DNA from: CAYZJB01 sp964478735
GTDB lineage: Bacteria; CLD3; SB21
Length of the DNA stretch: 17,241 nt
Assembly (NCBI GenBank): GCA_964478735.1
Contig: CAYZJB010000064.1
Location: forward strand, 1 to 17,241
Direction: 5' to 3'
The notes below the pieces were generated by a model, which searched no databases, had not been told where the DNA came from, and saw only the letters and a list, made by a program, of their open reading frames with translations. Position numbers and translations under genes: made by a program. Positions 7,468 through 14,156 of this stretch are shown in pieces. Each line of letters begins with the position of its first letter. Position 1 is the first letter of the stretch.

Positions 7468-7782
7468 CTACGGTCGTTGTGGAGGACCGCGACGGGGAAG
7501 AAAAACAGGGGGGTTGGTTATGTTGGCAGGAACAGGACGTAAGAGTTCTGTCAGGAGGAACGAAGAATCCCGGATCGTCACGTTGTCCGGGGACACGGCC
7601 GCGAACGGTCCCGTCGCAACGATCTCACGCTGGGCGGACGGTTTGGCTTTTTGTACACAGGCGCCGCGGTCGGCGTTGCCGGAGTCGGCAATGGACCCTT
7701 GGGGCCTTGCAAAAACAAGAGGCCCGGTCAGTACCAGCGGGGCGACGCCCCAGCGTAAAATGGGGAGAACGAGAAAACGCAT
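7468..7782 (-). CDS. Possible small exported protein, unknown function
   Basis: An open frame of 104 residues on the strand of the KamA-like gene, ending 49 nt before it. The N-terminus (MR, then a hydrophobic stretch to about residue 25 ending VFA) looks like a signal peptide. The rest has one cysteine and a Pro/Arg-rich end, and I recognise no family. No SD is seen, but a promoter-like pair lies directly upstream at a distance expected for a leaderless mRNA. It could equally be a chance ORF in the leader of the KamA-like gene. A plus-strand frame of similar size (7514-7795) overlaps it and looks less protein-like. Confidence 0.35.
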   Translation of the reverse strand: MRFLVLPILRWGVAPLVLTGPLVFARPQGSIADSGNADRGACVQKAKPSAQREIVATGPFAAVSPDNVTIRDSSFLLTELLRPVPANITNPPVFLPRRGPPQRP

Positions 7783-7788
7783 GTCTTA

Positions 7789-7817
7789 TGTATAAGGCAT
7801 CGCGGGGAAAAAATCAA
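7789..7817 (-). promoter_or_regulatory. Candidate promoter for the small ORF and KamA-like gene
   Basis: On the minus strand TTGATT (plus 7812-7817) and TATACA (plus 7789-7794) are separated by exactly 17 bp. The predicted start would fall at about 7782, the first base of the small ORF's ATG. Four of six bases match the consensus in each box. Confidence 0.35.
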
Positions 7818-7916
7818 ACGTTCAGGGCAGGAGGGTCAGGGACAATCCCGCGCCCGTCGCCGGTGAGCACAATAGACCGTTTTGAAAAGTAACAAAAAAA
7901 AACAATCTTTTTGCCC

Positions 7917-8795
7917 ATGACACCGACGGTGATGAAATCTTTTGCCAAGATCAATCTTGGGTTGAAAATCAAGGGCAAGCGGCCGGACGGCTTCCACGAA
8001 CTGGAGACTGTTTTCAAACTCGTCGACCTTACCGATGAAGTCATACTTGAACCGCTGAGCGGTACCGATATTCAATTGACCTGCTCGCGCCCTGACTTGC
8101 CCTGTGACGGGACCAATTTATGTTACCGTGCCGCGGAAAAAATGCAGGAGTTGGCCGGGGAAAAGTTTGGCATTCGGATTCATGTTGAAAAAAAAATCCC
8201 GATAGGTGGAGGTCTGGGCGGTGGAAGCAGCAATGCGGCCGCCGTGATGGTCGGTATTCAAAATCTGCTTCAACTCAACATCGACGGGGCAAAACTGGTC
8301 CGGGCCGGAGCGGAGTTGGGATCGGACGTTCCTTTTTTCGTCGCCTCGTATCTGGGAATGGGGAACACGGCAACGGGTTCAGGCCGTGGGGAAGTCATCG
8401 ATTTTTTTGAATGGCCGCTCTTGGAAAAGGTCGTTTTGGTCAATCCAGGCATCCCTATTGATACCGGATGGGCGTATAAGAATTATGCCCGTAAGTGCGC
8501 ATCAGACGCGGATTTACAGGGAAGTTTCAGCTTGACAAACAGGGTCGAATCTATTAAGTTTAGCGCACTTTTGGCTAAACCCTTGTTTTTTGGGAATTAC
8601 TTCGAGCCCCTGGTCTTCGAAACTTACCCAAAAATCAAAATGATACGGGACGAGTTGGAAAAAAAGGGCGCCAAATTAGCCCGCCTTTCCGGCAGTGGCG
8701 CAACGGTCTTTGGTATTTTTGAAGAAAACGCGGATTTGAGACAATGGCCGGCTTTGTTTCAGGACTGTTTTGTTCACGTCGGTCGTTTCGTCTGA
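7917..8795 (+). CDS. ispE: 4-diphosphocytidyl-2-C-methyl-D-erythritol kinase
   Basis: IspE phosphorylates CDP-methylerythritol with ATP in the MEP pathway to isoprenoid precursors. The protein is about 292 residues. AKINL near the start (K11) and the GHMP-kinase phosphate loop PIGGGLGGGSSN (95-106) are clear, and GSDVPFF holds the catalytic aspartate. A second glycine/serine motif, LSGSGATVFG, is near the C-terminus as in the family. No SD precedes any candidate start. ATG 7917 is used here; ATG 7932 would give an N-terminus (MKSFAKINL) that is just as typical, and TTG 7911 is less likely. The upstream sequence is A-rich (a run of nine A at 7893-7901). The tRNA gene begins 17 bp after the stop. 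Confidence 0.93.
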   Translation: MTPTVMKSFAKINLGLKIKGKRPDGFHELETVFKLVDLTDEVILEPLSGTDIQLTCSRPDLPCDGTNLCYRAAEKMQELAGEKFGIRIHVEKKIPIGGGLGGGSSNAAAVMVGIQNLLQLNIDGAKLVRAGAELGSDVPFFVASYLGMGNTATGSGRGEVIDFFEWPLLEKVVLVNPGIPIDTGWAYKNYARKCASDADLQGSFSLTNRVESIKFSALLAKPLFFGNYFEPLVFETYPKIKMIRDELEKKGAKLARLSGSGATVFGIFEENADLRQWPALFQDCFVHVGRFV

Positions 8796-8812
8796 TCCAC
8801 AGGGTATTTTTT

Positions 8813-8884
8813 TGGGGTGTAGCCAAGTGGTAAGGCAGAGGGTTTTGGTCCCTCCATTCCGAGGTTCGAATCCTTGCACCCCAG
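8813..8884 (+). tRNA. tRNA-Gln (anticodon UUG)
   Basis: A complete 72-nt cloverleaf. The acceptor stem TGGGGTG (8813-8819) pairs with CACCCCA (8877-8883), with discriminator G8884. The D stem is GCC/GGC. The anticodon stem GAGGG/CCCTC (8838-8842 / 8850-8854) encloses TTTTGGT with anticodon TTG at 8845-8847. The T arm is CGAGG-TTCGAAT-CCTTG with one G-U pair. CCA is not encoded: the next bases are CG, then the ATG of the GIY-YIG ORF. An altered second copy lies 273 bp downstream. Confidence 0.96.
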
Positions 8885-8886
8885 CG

Positions 8887-9114
8887 ATGCTTTATGTCTA
8901 TGTTCTTAAAAGTGAAAAAGACGGATCGTTATACATCGGTCAGACGGGAGACAGAGACAAGCGCGTTGCCGCTCACAACGAGGGCCGCAACAGGTGGACA
9001 AAGCCAACTCGATCCGAGGCGGCGAAGCGGGAACGTTATTTGAAAATTTTGAAGAGTCACGTTGAAATCGAGAAATTGATTTTGACGGGGTGTAGTCCCG
9101 ATCCATCGGGATAA
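8887..9114 (+). CDS. Small GIY-YIG nuclease-domain protein, apparently internally deleted
   Basis: A 75-residue ORF starting 2 nt after the tRNA-Gln 3' end. It opens with YVYVL and LYIG (the GIY and YIG elements, residues 3-18) and has the family's basic helix with R26 before HNEGRNRWTK and a later KRERYLK with the expected Glu (E49). In full-length single-domain URI/YhbQ-type proteins about 15 residues, including the central W-x-L-V-Y strand, lie between these parts. Here WTKP runs straight into TRSEAAKRERYLK, so an in-frame deletion is likely and activity is doubtful. The last residues (about 67-75) are encoded by the tRNA-like copy and its palindrome. No SD precedes the ATG, since the tRNA acceptor occupies that place. 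It may be an inactive remnant of a tRNA-targeting mobile endonuclease, or still translated at low level. Confidence 0.7.
   Translation: MLYVYVLKSEKDGSLYIGQTGDRDKRVAAHNEGRNRWTKPTRSEAAKRERYLKILKSHVEIEKLILTGCSPDPSG
9096..9111. repeat. 16-bp palindrome, copy 1
   Basis: TCCCGATCCATCGGGA, a 7-bp perfect inverted repeat with a 2-nt centre, sits in the D-arm position of the tRNA-like copy. The GIY-YIG ORF reads through it and stops at the TAA directly after it. Confidence 0.85.
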
Positions 9115-9153
9115 GGCAAAGGGGTTTGGTCTCTCCATTCTCCCGACATGTTG

Positions 9154-9169
9154 TCCCGATCCATCGGGA
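9154..9169. repeat. 16-bp palindrome, copy 2
   Basis: Identical to copy 1 and placed in the T-arm position of the tRNA-like copy. A half copy, TCCCGA (9141-9146), lies 7 nt before it. No other full copy was found in the window. Confidence 0.85.
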
Positions 9170-9198
9170 TTGCACCCCAGCACCGCCGAATATGATCG

Positions 9199-9233
9199 GC
9201 ATCATTACAAAACAAGACGCGTGCATCATTACA
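9199..9233. repeat. Paired 11-bp direct repeat before prs
   Basis: GCATCATTACA occurs at 9199-9209 and again at 9223-9233, 24 bp apart start to start. The second copy ends one base before the ATG of prs. No SD is present there. Confidence 0.6.
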
Positions 9234-9234
9234 C

Positions 9235-10173
9235 ATGGTTGATCCGACAACATCGTTTACCGTCGTGGCGGGACGCAGCAATCACGGGTTTGCAGAGGCC
9301 GTTGCCTCGCATCTCGGAACGACGCTGGCGCAGGTCGAAATTTACAATTTCAGCGACGGCGAAATATTCGCCAAGTACGTTGAAAACATCCGGGGTCACG
9401 ACCTTTTTATTATTCAGCCGACGTTTCCGCCGGCCGATAATCTGATGGAACTGCTGATCCTGATCGACGCGGCAAAACGGGCCTCGGCGCACCGCATCAC
9501 GGCGGTGATTCCGTACTTCGGGTACGCGCGCCAGGACCGTAAGGACCAGCCCCGCGTGCCGATCACGGCCAAGCTGACGGCTAACCTGCTGATCACGGCG
9601 GGTGTAGACCGGATCCTGACGATGGATTTGCATTCGCCTCAGATCCAGGGGTTCTTTGATATTCCGCTGGATCACTTGTATTCGTCGCCGGTCCTCACGG
9701 AGCATTGGAAAAAACAATTGACTTCCGATGCCGTCATCGTGTCGCCGGACGTCGGCGGCGTCAAGCTGGCCCGGGCGTATGCCAAGCGGTTGCACGCGGA
9801 CTTCGCGATCATCGACAAGCGACGGCCCCGTGCCAATTCCGTCGAGGTGATGAATATCATCGGCGACGTCGAAGGCCGCGACGTACTAATGATCGACGAC
9901 ATGATCGATACGGCAGGTACGCTGACCCAGGCGGCACAGGCGCTCAAAGATAATGGCGCCCGGGACATCTACGCGGCGTGCACGCACGCGCTCCTGTCGG
10001 GCAAGGCGATCGAACGAATCATGGAGTCGCCGATCAAACGGGTGACGGTGACCGACACGATTCCCCTGCGGCACGTGTGCGAGAAAATCGAAGTCGTCAC
10101 GGTGTCGCATATATTTGCCGACGCGATGCAGCGGATCCACAAGGCGGAATCGATCAGCGTTTTGTTTCACTGA
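9235..10173 (+). CDS. prs: Ribose-phosphate pyrophosphokinase (PRPP synthetase)
   Basis: A 312-residue class I PRPP synthetase. It makes 5-phosphoribosyl diphosphate from ribose 5-phosphate and ATP for purine, pyrimidine, His, Trp and NAD synthesis. Visible motifs are YFGYARQDRKDQPR (flexible and ATP-binding part), DLHSPQIQGFFDIP (metal/ribose binding) and the PRPP loop starting DDMIDTAGT (221-229). Length is normal for the family. No SD precedes ATG 9235; instead one copy of an 11-bp repeat abuts the start. It leads a series of same-strand genes (rplY 32 bp downstream, then pth, hppA and ribosomal protein genes) that probably form one or more transcripts. The prs-rplY-pth order is common in bacteria. 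Confidence 0.97.
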   Translation: MVDPTTSFTVVAGRSNHGFAEAVASHLGTTLAQVEIYNFSDGEIFAKYVENIRGHDLFIIQPTFPPADNLMELLILIDAAKRASAHRITAVIPYFGYARQDRKDQPRVPITAKLTANLLITAGVDRILTMDLHSPQIQGFFDIPLDHLYSSPVLTEHWKKQLTSDAVIVSPDVGGVKLARAYAKRLHADFAIIDKRRPRANSVEVMNIIGDVEGRDVLMIDDMIDTAGTLTQAAQALKDNGARDIYAACTHALLSGKAIERIMESPIKRVTVTDTIPLRHVCEKIEVVTVSHIFADAMQRIHKAESISVLFH

Positions 10174-10205
10174 AAAATTTTTATAACCAAAATACAGGAC
10201 AGATC

Positions 10206-10859
10206 ATGGAAGCGATTGTTTTAACAGCCGAAAAAAGAGAGCAGGGACGGCATTCCGCCAAGCATACGCGTCAATGCGGGCGCGTACCGGGCGTGTTTTA
10301 CGGACATGGACGTGAAAGCACGTTGATCTCCGTCGACGCCAAAACCCTGGTCAAATTTCTTTCGACCGAACACACGCTCGTTCAACTCGAACTCGACGGC
10401 GAGAAATCAAAATCGGTGGTTCGCGATTACGATACCGATCCCGTGACCGGACAGATCACGCACGTGGACATCATGAGTGTACGTGCCGACCGTCCCATCG
10501 ACGTATGGGTACCTATCGTATTCGTCGGAACGCCCACCGGTGTGAAGAACAAAGGCGGCATTCTGCAACACGATATGAACGCGTTTCACATCAAGTGTTT
10601 GCCCGACGATATTCCGGGCCACCTGGAAGTGAACGTCGAAGAACTCGACGTGGCGCACAGCATTCACGTCCGCGATTTGAAATTTGACAAAATCCAGATA
10701 TTGAACCCGCTCAGCGAATCCGTTTGCACCGTCGTCATTCCGAAAGCGGTTGAAGCCGCAACGGCGGAAGTCGCTCCGACCGAAGCGGCGGCGGTCCCGG
10801 CCGAGCCGGAACTCGTCGGCGGGAAAGGCAAAGAAGAACCGAAAGAGGAGGAGAAATAA
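10206..10859 (+). CDS. rplY: Ribosomal protein bL25, long CTC/TL5 type
   Basis: A 217-residue L25 protein that binds 5S rRNA in the central protuberance. The N-terminal L25 domain (about 1-95) contains the REQGRHSAKHTRQCGRVPG-type start, followed by the CTC beta domain (about 100-185) and an Ala/Glu/Lys-rich tail that is probably disordered. The long form is called CTC in Bacillus and TL5 in Thermus. AGGA (10196-10199) lies 6 nt before ATG 10206. The frame is open further upstream within prs, but that would not give an L25 start. The next gene, pth, starts 12 bp after the stop. Confidence 0.95.
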   Translation: MEAIVLTAEKREQGRHSAKHTRQCGRVPGVFYGHGRESTLISVDAKTLVKFLSTEHTLVQLELDGEKSKSVVRDYDTDPVTGQITHVDIMSVRADRPIDVWVPIVFVGTPTGVKNKGGILQHDMNAFHIKCLPDDIPGHLEVNVEELDVAHSIHVRDLKFDKIQILNPLSESVCTVVIPKAVEAATAEVAPTEAAAVPAEPELVGGKGKEEPKEEEK

Positions 10860-10871
10860 TTTCTCCCGAGG

Positions 10872-11462
10872 ATGGATCTTCTTGTCGGTCTCGGCAATCC
10901 CGGACATTCCTATACCAAAACCCGCCACAACGCGGGTTTTGTGGTCATGGATTACCTGGCCCAGCGGTTTCGTCTCGACTTCCGTGCCGGCAAGGGAGAG
11001 TACGACGTGGCGGAATGGAATCGCGACGGCAGCCGGGTGTGGGTGTTGAAACCGTTGACGTACATGAATAACAGTGGGATTGCGGTTCGTGAATTTACGC
11101 AGTTTTATAAAATCACCGCGCGCCACGTCATGGTGGTGTGTGACGATGTGGCGTTGCCGGTCGGACGAATCCGGATGCGGACCGGCGGCAGCGACGGCGG
11201 ACAAAACGGATTGAAGTCGATCATCTATCATTTGAACACGGATGAATTTCCACGGCTGCGGATCGGCGTGGCGAACGACCGGATGCGGGAACGCGATCTG
11301 GCCGATTTTGTGCTGTCGCCGTTCGATCCGGATGAAGCGAAGATCATGGAAGACGTTGTTAAAACGGCCGGCGAGGCCCTCGTCGATTATCTCGATCGCG
11401 GCATCGATTACGCGATGAACCGGTACAATCGATTGATGTTGAATGAAAACCCCAATTCCTAA
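10872..11462 (+). CDS. pth: Peptidyl-tRNA hydrolase
   Basis: A 196-residue Pth enzyme that frees tRNA from prematurely dropped peptidyl-tRNA. It shows GLGNPG at the start, catalytic H19 in TRHNAG, the TYMNNSG motif, and the CDDVALPVGRIRMR region followed by GGSDGGQNGLKSI. All expected active-site residues appear present and the length is typical. CGAGG lies just before ATG 10872. It follows rplY by 12 bp and precedes the pyrophosphatase gene by 18 bp, so it is probably in the same operon. Confidence 0.96.
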   Translation: MDLLVGLGNPGHSYTKTRHNAGFVVMDYLAQRFRLDFRAGKGEYDVAEWNRDGSRVWVLKPLTYMNNSGIAVREFTQFYKITARHVMVVCDDVALPVGRIRMRTGGSDGGQNGLKSIIYHLNTDEFPRLRIGVANDRMRERDLADFVLSPFDPDEAKIMEDVVKTAGEALVDYLDRGIDYAMNRYNRLMLNENPNS

Positions 11463-11480
11463 ACCCTTCTGGAGGAGTTT

Positions 11481-13628
11481 GTGAACGATCAGACGTTGAT
11501 ATGGATCGGAATCGGATGCGCGGCGCTGGCGCTCGTGTTTGCCTGGATGCGCGCGAACTGGATTTCCCGTCAGGACGCAGGAACGGACCGCATGAAGGAA
11601 ATTGCAAAGGCCATTTCCGAAGGTGCCATGGCATTTCTGACGCGTGAATATAAAGTGTTGTCTATTTTTGTGATAGCCGTGGCGGCGCTGCTGGCCCTGG
11701 CCAATATAAACAAGGAAGATTCGAGCCCGCTGCTCGCGCTTTCTTTTGTCGTCGGCGCGTTTTGTTCGGCGCTTGCCGGATTTTTCGGAATGAAAGTGGC
11801 CACCAAGGCCAATGTCCGGACCGCTAACGCAGCCCGGACCGGACTGCCGCAGGCGCTTCAGATCGCGTTTTCCGGCGGCTCGGTCATGGGCCTTTGCGTC
11901 GTCGGTCTCGGCATGCTGGGTCTGTCGTTTCTTTTCATGTTGTATGGAAATGTGTTTAACGTGATGAATACGGACCTCGTGACGACGGATGCCCATCACT
12001 GGCATTTGAACGTCGTTCGACTGCTCAACGTGATCTCCGGCTTCTCGCTTGGTGCGTCGTCGATCGCCTTGTTTGCTCGCGTGGGCGGCGGCATTTACAC
12101 CAAGGCGGCGGACGTCGGAGCAGACCTCGTCGGTAAAGTCGAAGCGGGTATTCCGGAAGACGATCCGCGTAATCCGGCCGTGATTGCAGATAATGTCGGC
12201 GACAACGTCGGCGACGTCGCAGGCATGGGTGCGGACCTGTTCGAATCCTACGTCGGCTCCATCGTCGGAACCATGATTCTGGGCGCTGCGATCGTGGCGG
12301 CCAGTCCGGAGTACAATGGTCTGGCACCGGTCCTCTTGCCGCTTGTTCTTGCCGGTGTCGGAATTCTCGCGTCCGTCGTCGGAACGTTTTTTGTTCGGAC
12401 CAAGGAGGGCGGTAACCCGCAGACCGCGCTGAACATCGGCTCGTTCGGAGCCGCTGTCCTCATGCTTATCGTATCCTATTTTGTCATTGAATATTTATGG
12501 CCGGCGACCGTCCTGATTGATACCGTCAGCCGAAGCCCCGTCACGGCGCTTGGCGTTTTTGGCGCCACGATTTTCGGACTGGTCATCGGCGTGCTCGTCG
12601 GCATTTCGACGGAACATTATTGCGCGACCGGTAAAGGTCCCGTCAACCGAATTGTCGAGCAGTCTGTGACCGGTACGGCAACCAACATTATTGCCGGGCT
12701 CGGCGTAGGCATGCAGTCGACGGCTATTCCGTTGCTGCTGATTGCGGCGGGGATTCTTGGTTCGTACTATTTTGCCGGACTTTACGGCGTTGCGATCGCC
12801 GCGCTGGGTATGCTGTCGACCACCGGAATCCAACTCGCCGTCGATGCGTACGGTCCGATTTCCGACAACTCCGGCGGTATCGCGGAAATGGCCCATCTCG
12901 AACCGGCCGTTCGTCAGCGGACGGACAAACTCGATGCCGTGGGCAATACGACGGCGGCGATTGGAAAAGGCTTTGCCATCGCGTCAGCCGCGTTGACCGC
13001 GCTGGCGCTCTTCAGCGCGTACATGACGCAGGTGGGTATCACGACCCTGGATCTGGCCAATCCAAAAATCATGGCGGGCCTGTTCGTCGGCGGTATGTTG
13101 CCGTTTCTTTTTTCGTCGATGGCGATGAACGCCGTGGGCCGCGCCGCGATGGACATGATCAAAGAAGTGCGCCGGCAATTCAAAGAAATTCCCGGACTGC
13201 TCGAAGGCAAACCCGAGGCCCGTGCGGACTACAAACGGTGTGTCGATATCTCCACGACGGCGGCGATTCGTCAGATGATCATTCCCGGCCTCATGGCCGT
13301 GGTCGTGCCGGTCGCCGTGGGTTTTATGCCCGGGCTCGGTAAGGAATCGCTCGGCGGTTTGCTTGCCGGTGTGACCGTGACCGGCGTTTTGCTCGCTATT
13401 TTTATGGCGAATGCAGGCGGCGCCTGGGACAATGCGAAAAAATCGTTTGAAGGCGGATACAAACTGAAATCCGGCGAGATCGTCGGTAAAGGATCGGATC
13501 CCCACAAGGCGGCCGTCGTCGGCGATACCGTCGGAGATCCCTTCAAGGATACGGCGGGTCCGTCGCTCAACATTTTGATTAAATTAATGTCGGTCGTCGC
13601 GCTTGTCATTGCGCCGCTGATCAAGTAA
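11481..13628 (+). CDS. hppA: Membrane-bound ion-pumping pyrophosphatase, K+-dependent type
   Basis: A 715-residue integral membrane pyrophosphatase with about 16 helices. It couples PPi hydrolysis to export of H+ or Na+. The substrate motif DVGADLVGKVE (211-221), EDDPRNPAVIADNVGDNVGD and the C-terminal DTVGDPFKDTAGPS are intact. After GNTT, residues A492 and G495 match the K+-dependent subclass; the K+-independent one has Lys and Thr there. The semiconserved gate glutamate is E255 in DLFES, the place used by Na+-pumping members, whereas plant H+ pumps have it four residues later. Na+ or mixed Na+/H+ transport is therefore likely, but inferred. GGAGGAG (11471-11477) supports the GTG start at 11481. 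Placement beside biosynthetic and ribosomal genes, which release PPi indirectly, is a reasonable context. Confidence 0.96.
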   Translation: MNDQTLIWIGIGCAALALVFAWMRANWISRQDAGTDRMKEIAKAISEGAMAFLTREYKVLSIFVIAVAALLALANINKEDSSPLLALSFVVGAFCSALAGFFGMKVATKANVRTANAARTGLPQALQIAFSGGSVMGLCVVGLGMLGLSFLFMLYGNVFNVMNTDLVTTDAHHWHLNVVRLLNVISGFSLGASSIALFARVGGGIYTKAADVGADLVGKVEAGIPEDDPRNPAVIADNVGDNVGDVAGMGADLFESYVGSIVGTMILGAAIVAASPEYNGLAPVLLPLVLAGVGILASVVGTFFVRTKEGGNPQTALNIGSFGAAVLMLIVSYFVIEYLWPATVLIDTVSRSPVTALGVFGATIFGLVIGVLVGISTEHYCATGKGPVNRIVEQSVTGTATNIIAGLGVGMQSTAIPLLLIAAGILGSYYFAGLYGVAIAALGMLSTTGIQLAVDAYGPISDNSGGIAEMAHLEPAVRQRTDKLDAVGNTTAAIGKGFAIASAALTALALFSAYMTQVGITTLDLANPKIMAGLFVGGMLPFLFSSMAMNAVGRAAMDMIKEVRRQFKEIPGLLEGKPEARADYKRCVDISTTAAIRQMIIPGLMAVVVPVAVGFMPGLGKESLGGLLAGVTVTGVLLAIFMANAGGAWDNAKKSFEGGYKLKSGEIVGKGSDPHKAAVVGDTVGDPFKDTAGPSLNILIKLMSVVALVIAPLIK

Positions 13629-13651
13629 AAGTTCTTTAAACCATAAATCCT

Positions 13652-13695
13652 GTGTAAGTTCCGGAAGCGGCAGTTTGGCTTCCGCACGCTTACAC
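13652..13695 (+). promoter_or_regulatory. rpsF leader hairpin, likely S6:S18 autoregulatory site
   Basis: Two perfect stems are nested: GTGTAAG (13652-13658) with CTTACAC (13689-13695), and CGGAAGC (13662-13668) with GCTTCCG (13678-13684), closing a 9-nt loop. Between them is an internal loop of 3 nt (5' side) and 4 nt (3' side). There is no T-tract, so it is not an ordinary terminator. The SD of rpsF follows 12 nt later. A structured rpsF leader bound by the S6:S18 complex is known from many bacteria, with a CCG element near the internal loop; CCG occurs on both sides here (13661-13663, 13682-13684). Confidence 0.55.
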
Positions 13696-13716
13696 CGAAA
13701 GACCGTAGGAGTCTCC

Positions 13717-14112
13717 ATGTCGAAGAAAACACGAAGAGGGGAACCCGGCCAGCCGCGGTGTTATGAAACCGTGATGGTCATCGATTCCCAACTCAGCGAC
13801 GACGTCGTGAAGTCGATCGTCGAGAAAGTCAAAGAAATCCTCACGACCGGCGAGGCCCGCATCCTGAAAGTCGAGGAACAGGGTAAACGCAAGCTCGCCT
13901 ATCCGATCCAGAAACGGACGTACGGCGTTTACGTCACCATCGATTTTGAACACACCGGTTCGGTCATCAAGACCCTCACCGACCATTACCACATCACCGA
14001 AGGCATTCTGCGCCACCTGACGCTGATCGTCGATTCCCGGCTGCGGACGCAGCGTGCCAAATCGGAAACGGCCCCTCCGACGGAAACCCGTGAAGAGGCG
14101 CTGGCCATTTAG
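13717..14112 (+). CDS. rpsF: Ribosomal protein bS6
   Basis: A 131-residue S6 protein of the small subunit, which binds 16S rRNA with S18. The core begins at CYETVMVID (about residue 15) and includes GKRKLAYPIQKRTYGVYV. Compared with the usual form it has about 14 extra basic residues at the N-terminus and a Thr/Glu-rich tail. AGGAG (13707-13711) with a 5-nt gap fixes ATG 13717; an in-frame GTG at 13675 would cut into the leader hairpin. It is followed by rpsR after 44 bp, with no ssb gene between them. Confidence 0.95.
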   Translation: MSKKTRRGEPGQPRCYETVMVIDSQLSDDVVKSIVEKVKEILTTGEARILKVEEQGKRKLAYPIQKRTYGVYVTIDFEHTGSVIKTLTDHYHITEGILRHLTLIVDSRLRTQRAKSETAPPTETREEALAI

Positions 14113-14156
14113 GTCGATGAGAACATTAACTATTCAAAACTGTTCAAGGAGTATCG

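Larger units (their letters stand above)
9086..9180 (+). pseudogene. Altered tRNA-Gln copy with D and T arms replaced by palindromes
   Basis: The acceptor arms GGGGTG (9087-9092) and CACCCC (9173-9178) match tRNA-Gln exactly; only the outermost pair is lost (C9086 against A9179). The 30 nt from 9112 to 9141 align to 8831-8860 of the tRNA with five differences; anticodon TTG (9126-9128) is kept but the anticodon stem has an A-C mismatch and a G-U pair. CCAAGTGG of the D arm is replaced by TCCCGATCCATCGGGA. Most of the T arm is replaced by a longer stretch ending in the same palindrome. It cannot fold as a normal tRNA and is called a pseudogene, although the replacements are themselves hairpins. 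Confidence 0.75.

Noticed and set aside
8887..9180. CRISPR-like short repeats
   Set aside because: Only two full palindromes and one half copy, with unequal spacing and tRNA-derived sequence between them; no cas genes in the window.
10407..12005. 532-residue open frame antisense to rplY, pth and hppA
   Set aside because: It spans three well-recognised genes on the other strand and has shadow-type composition with no domain.
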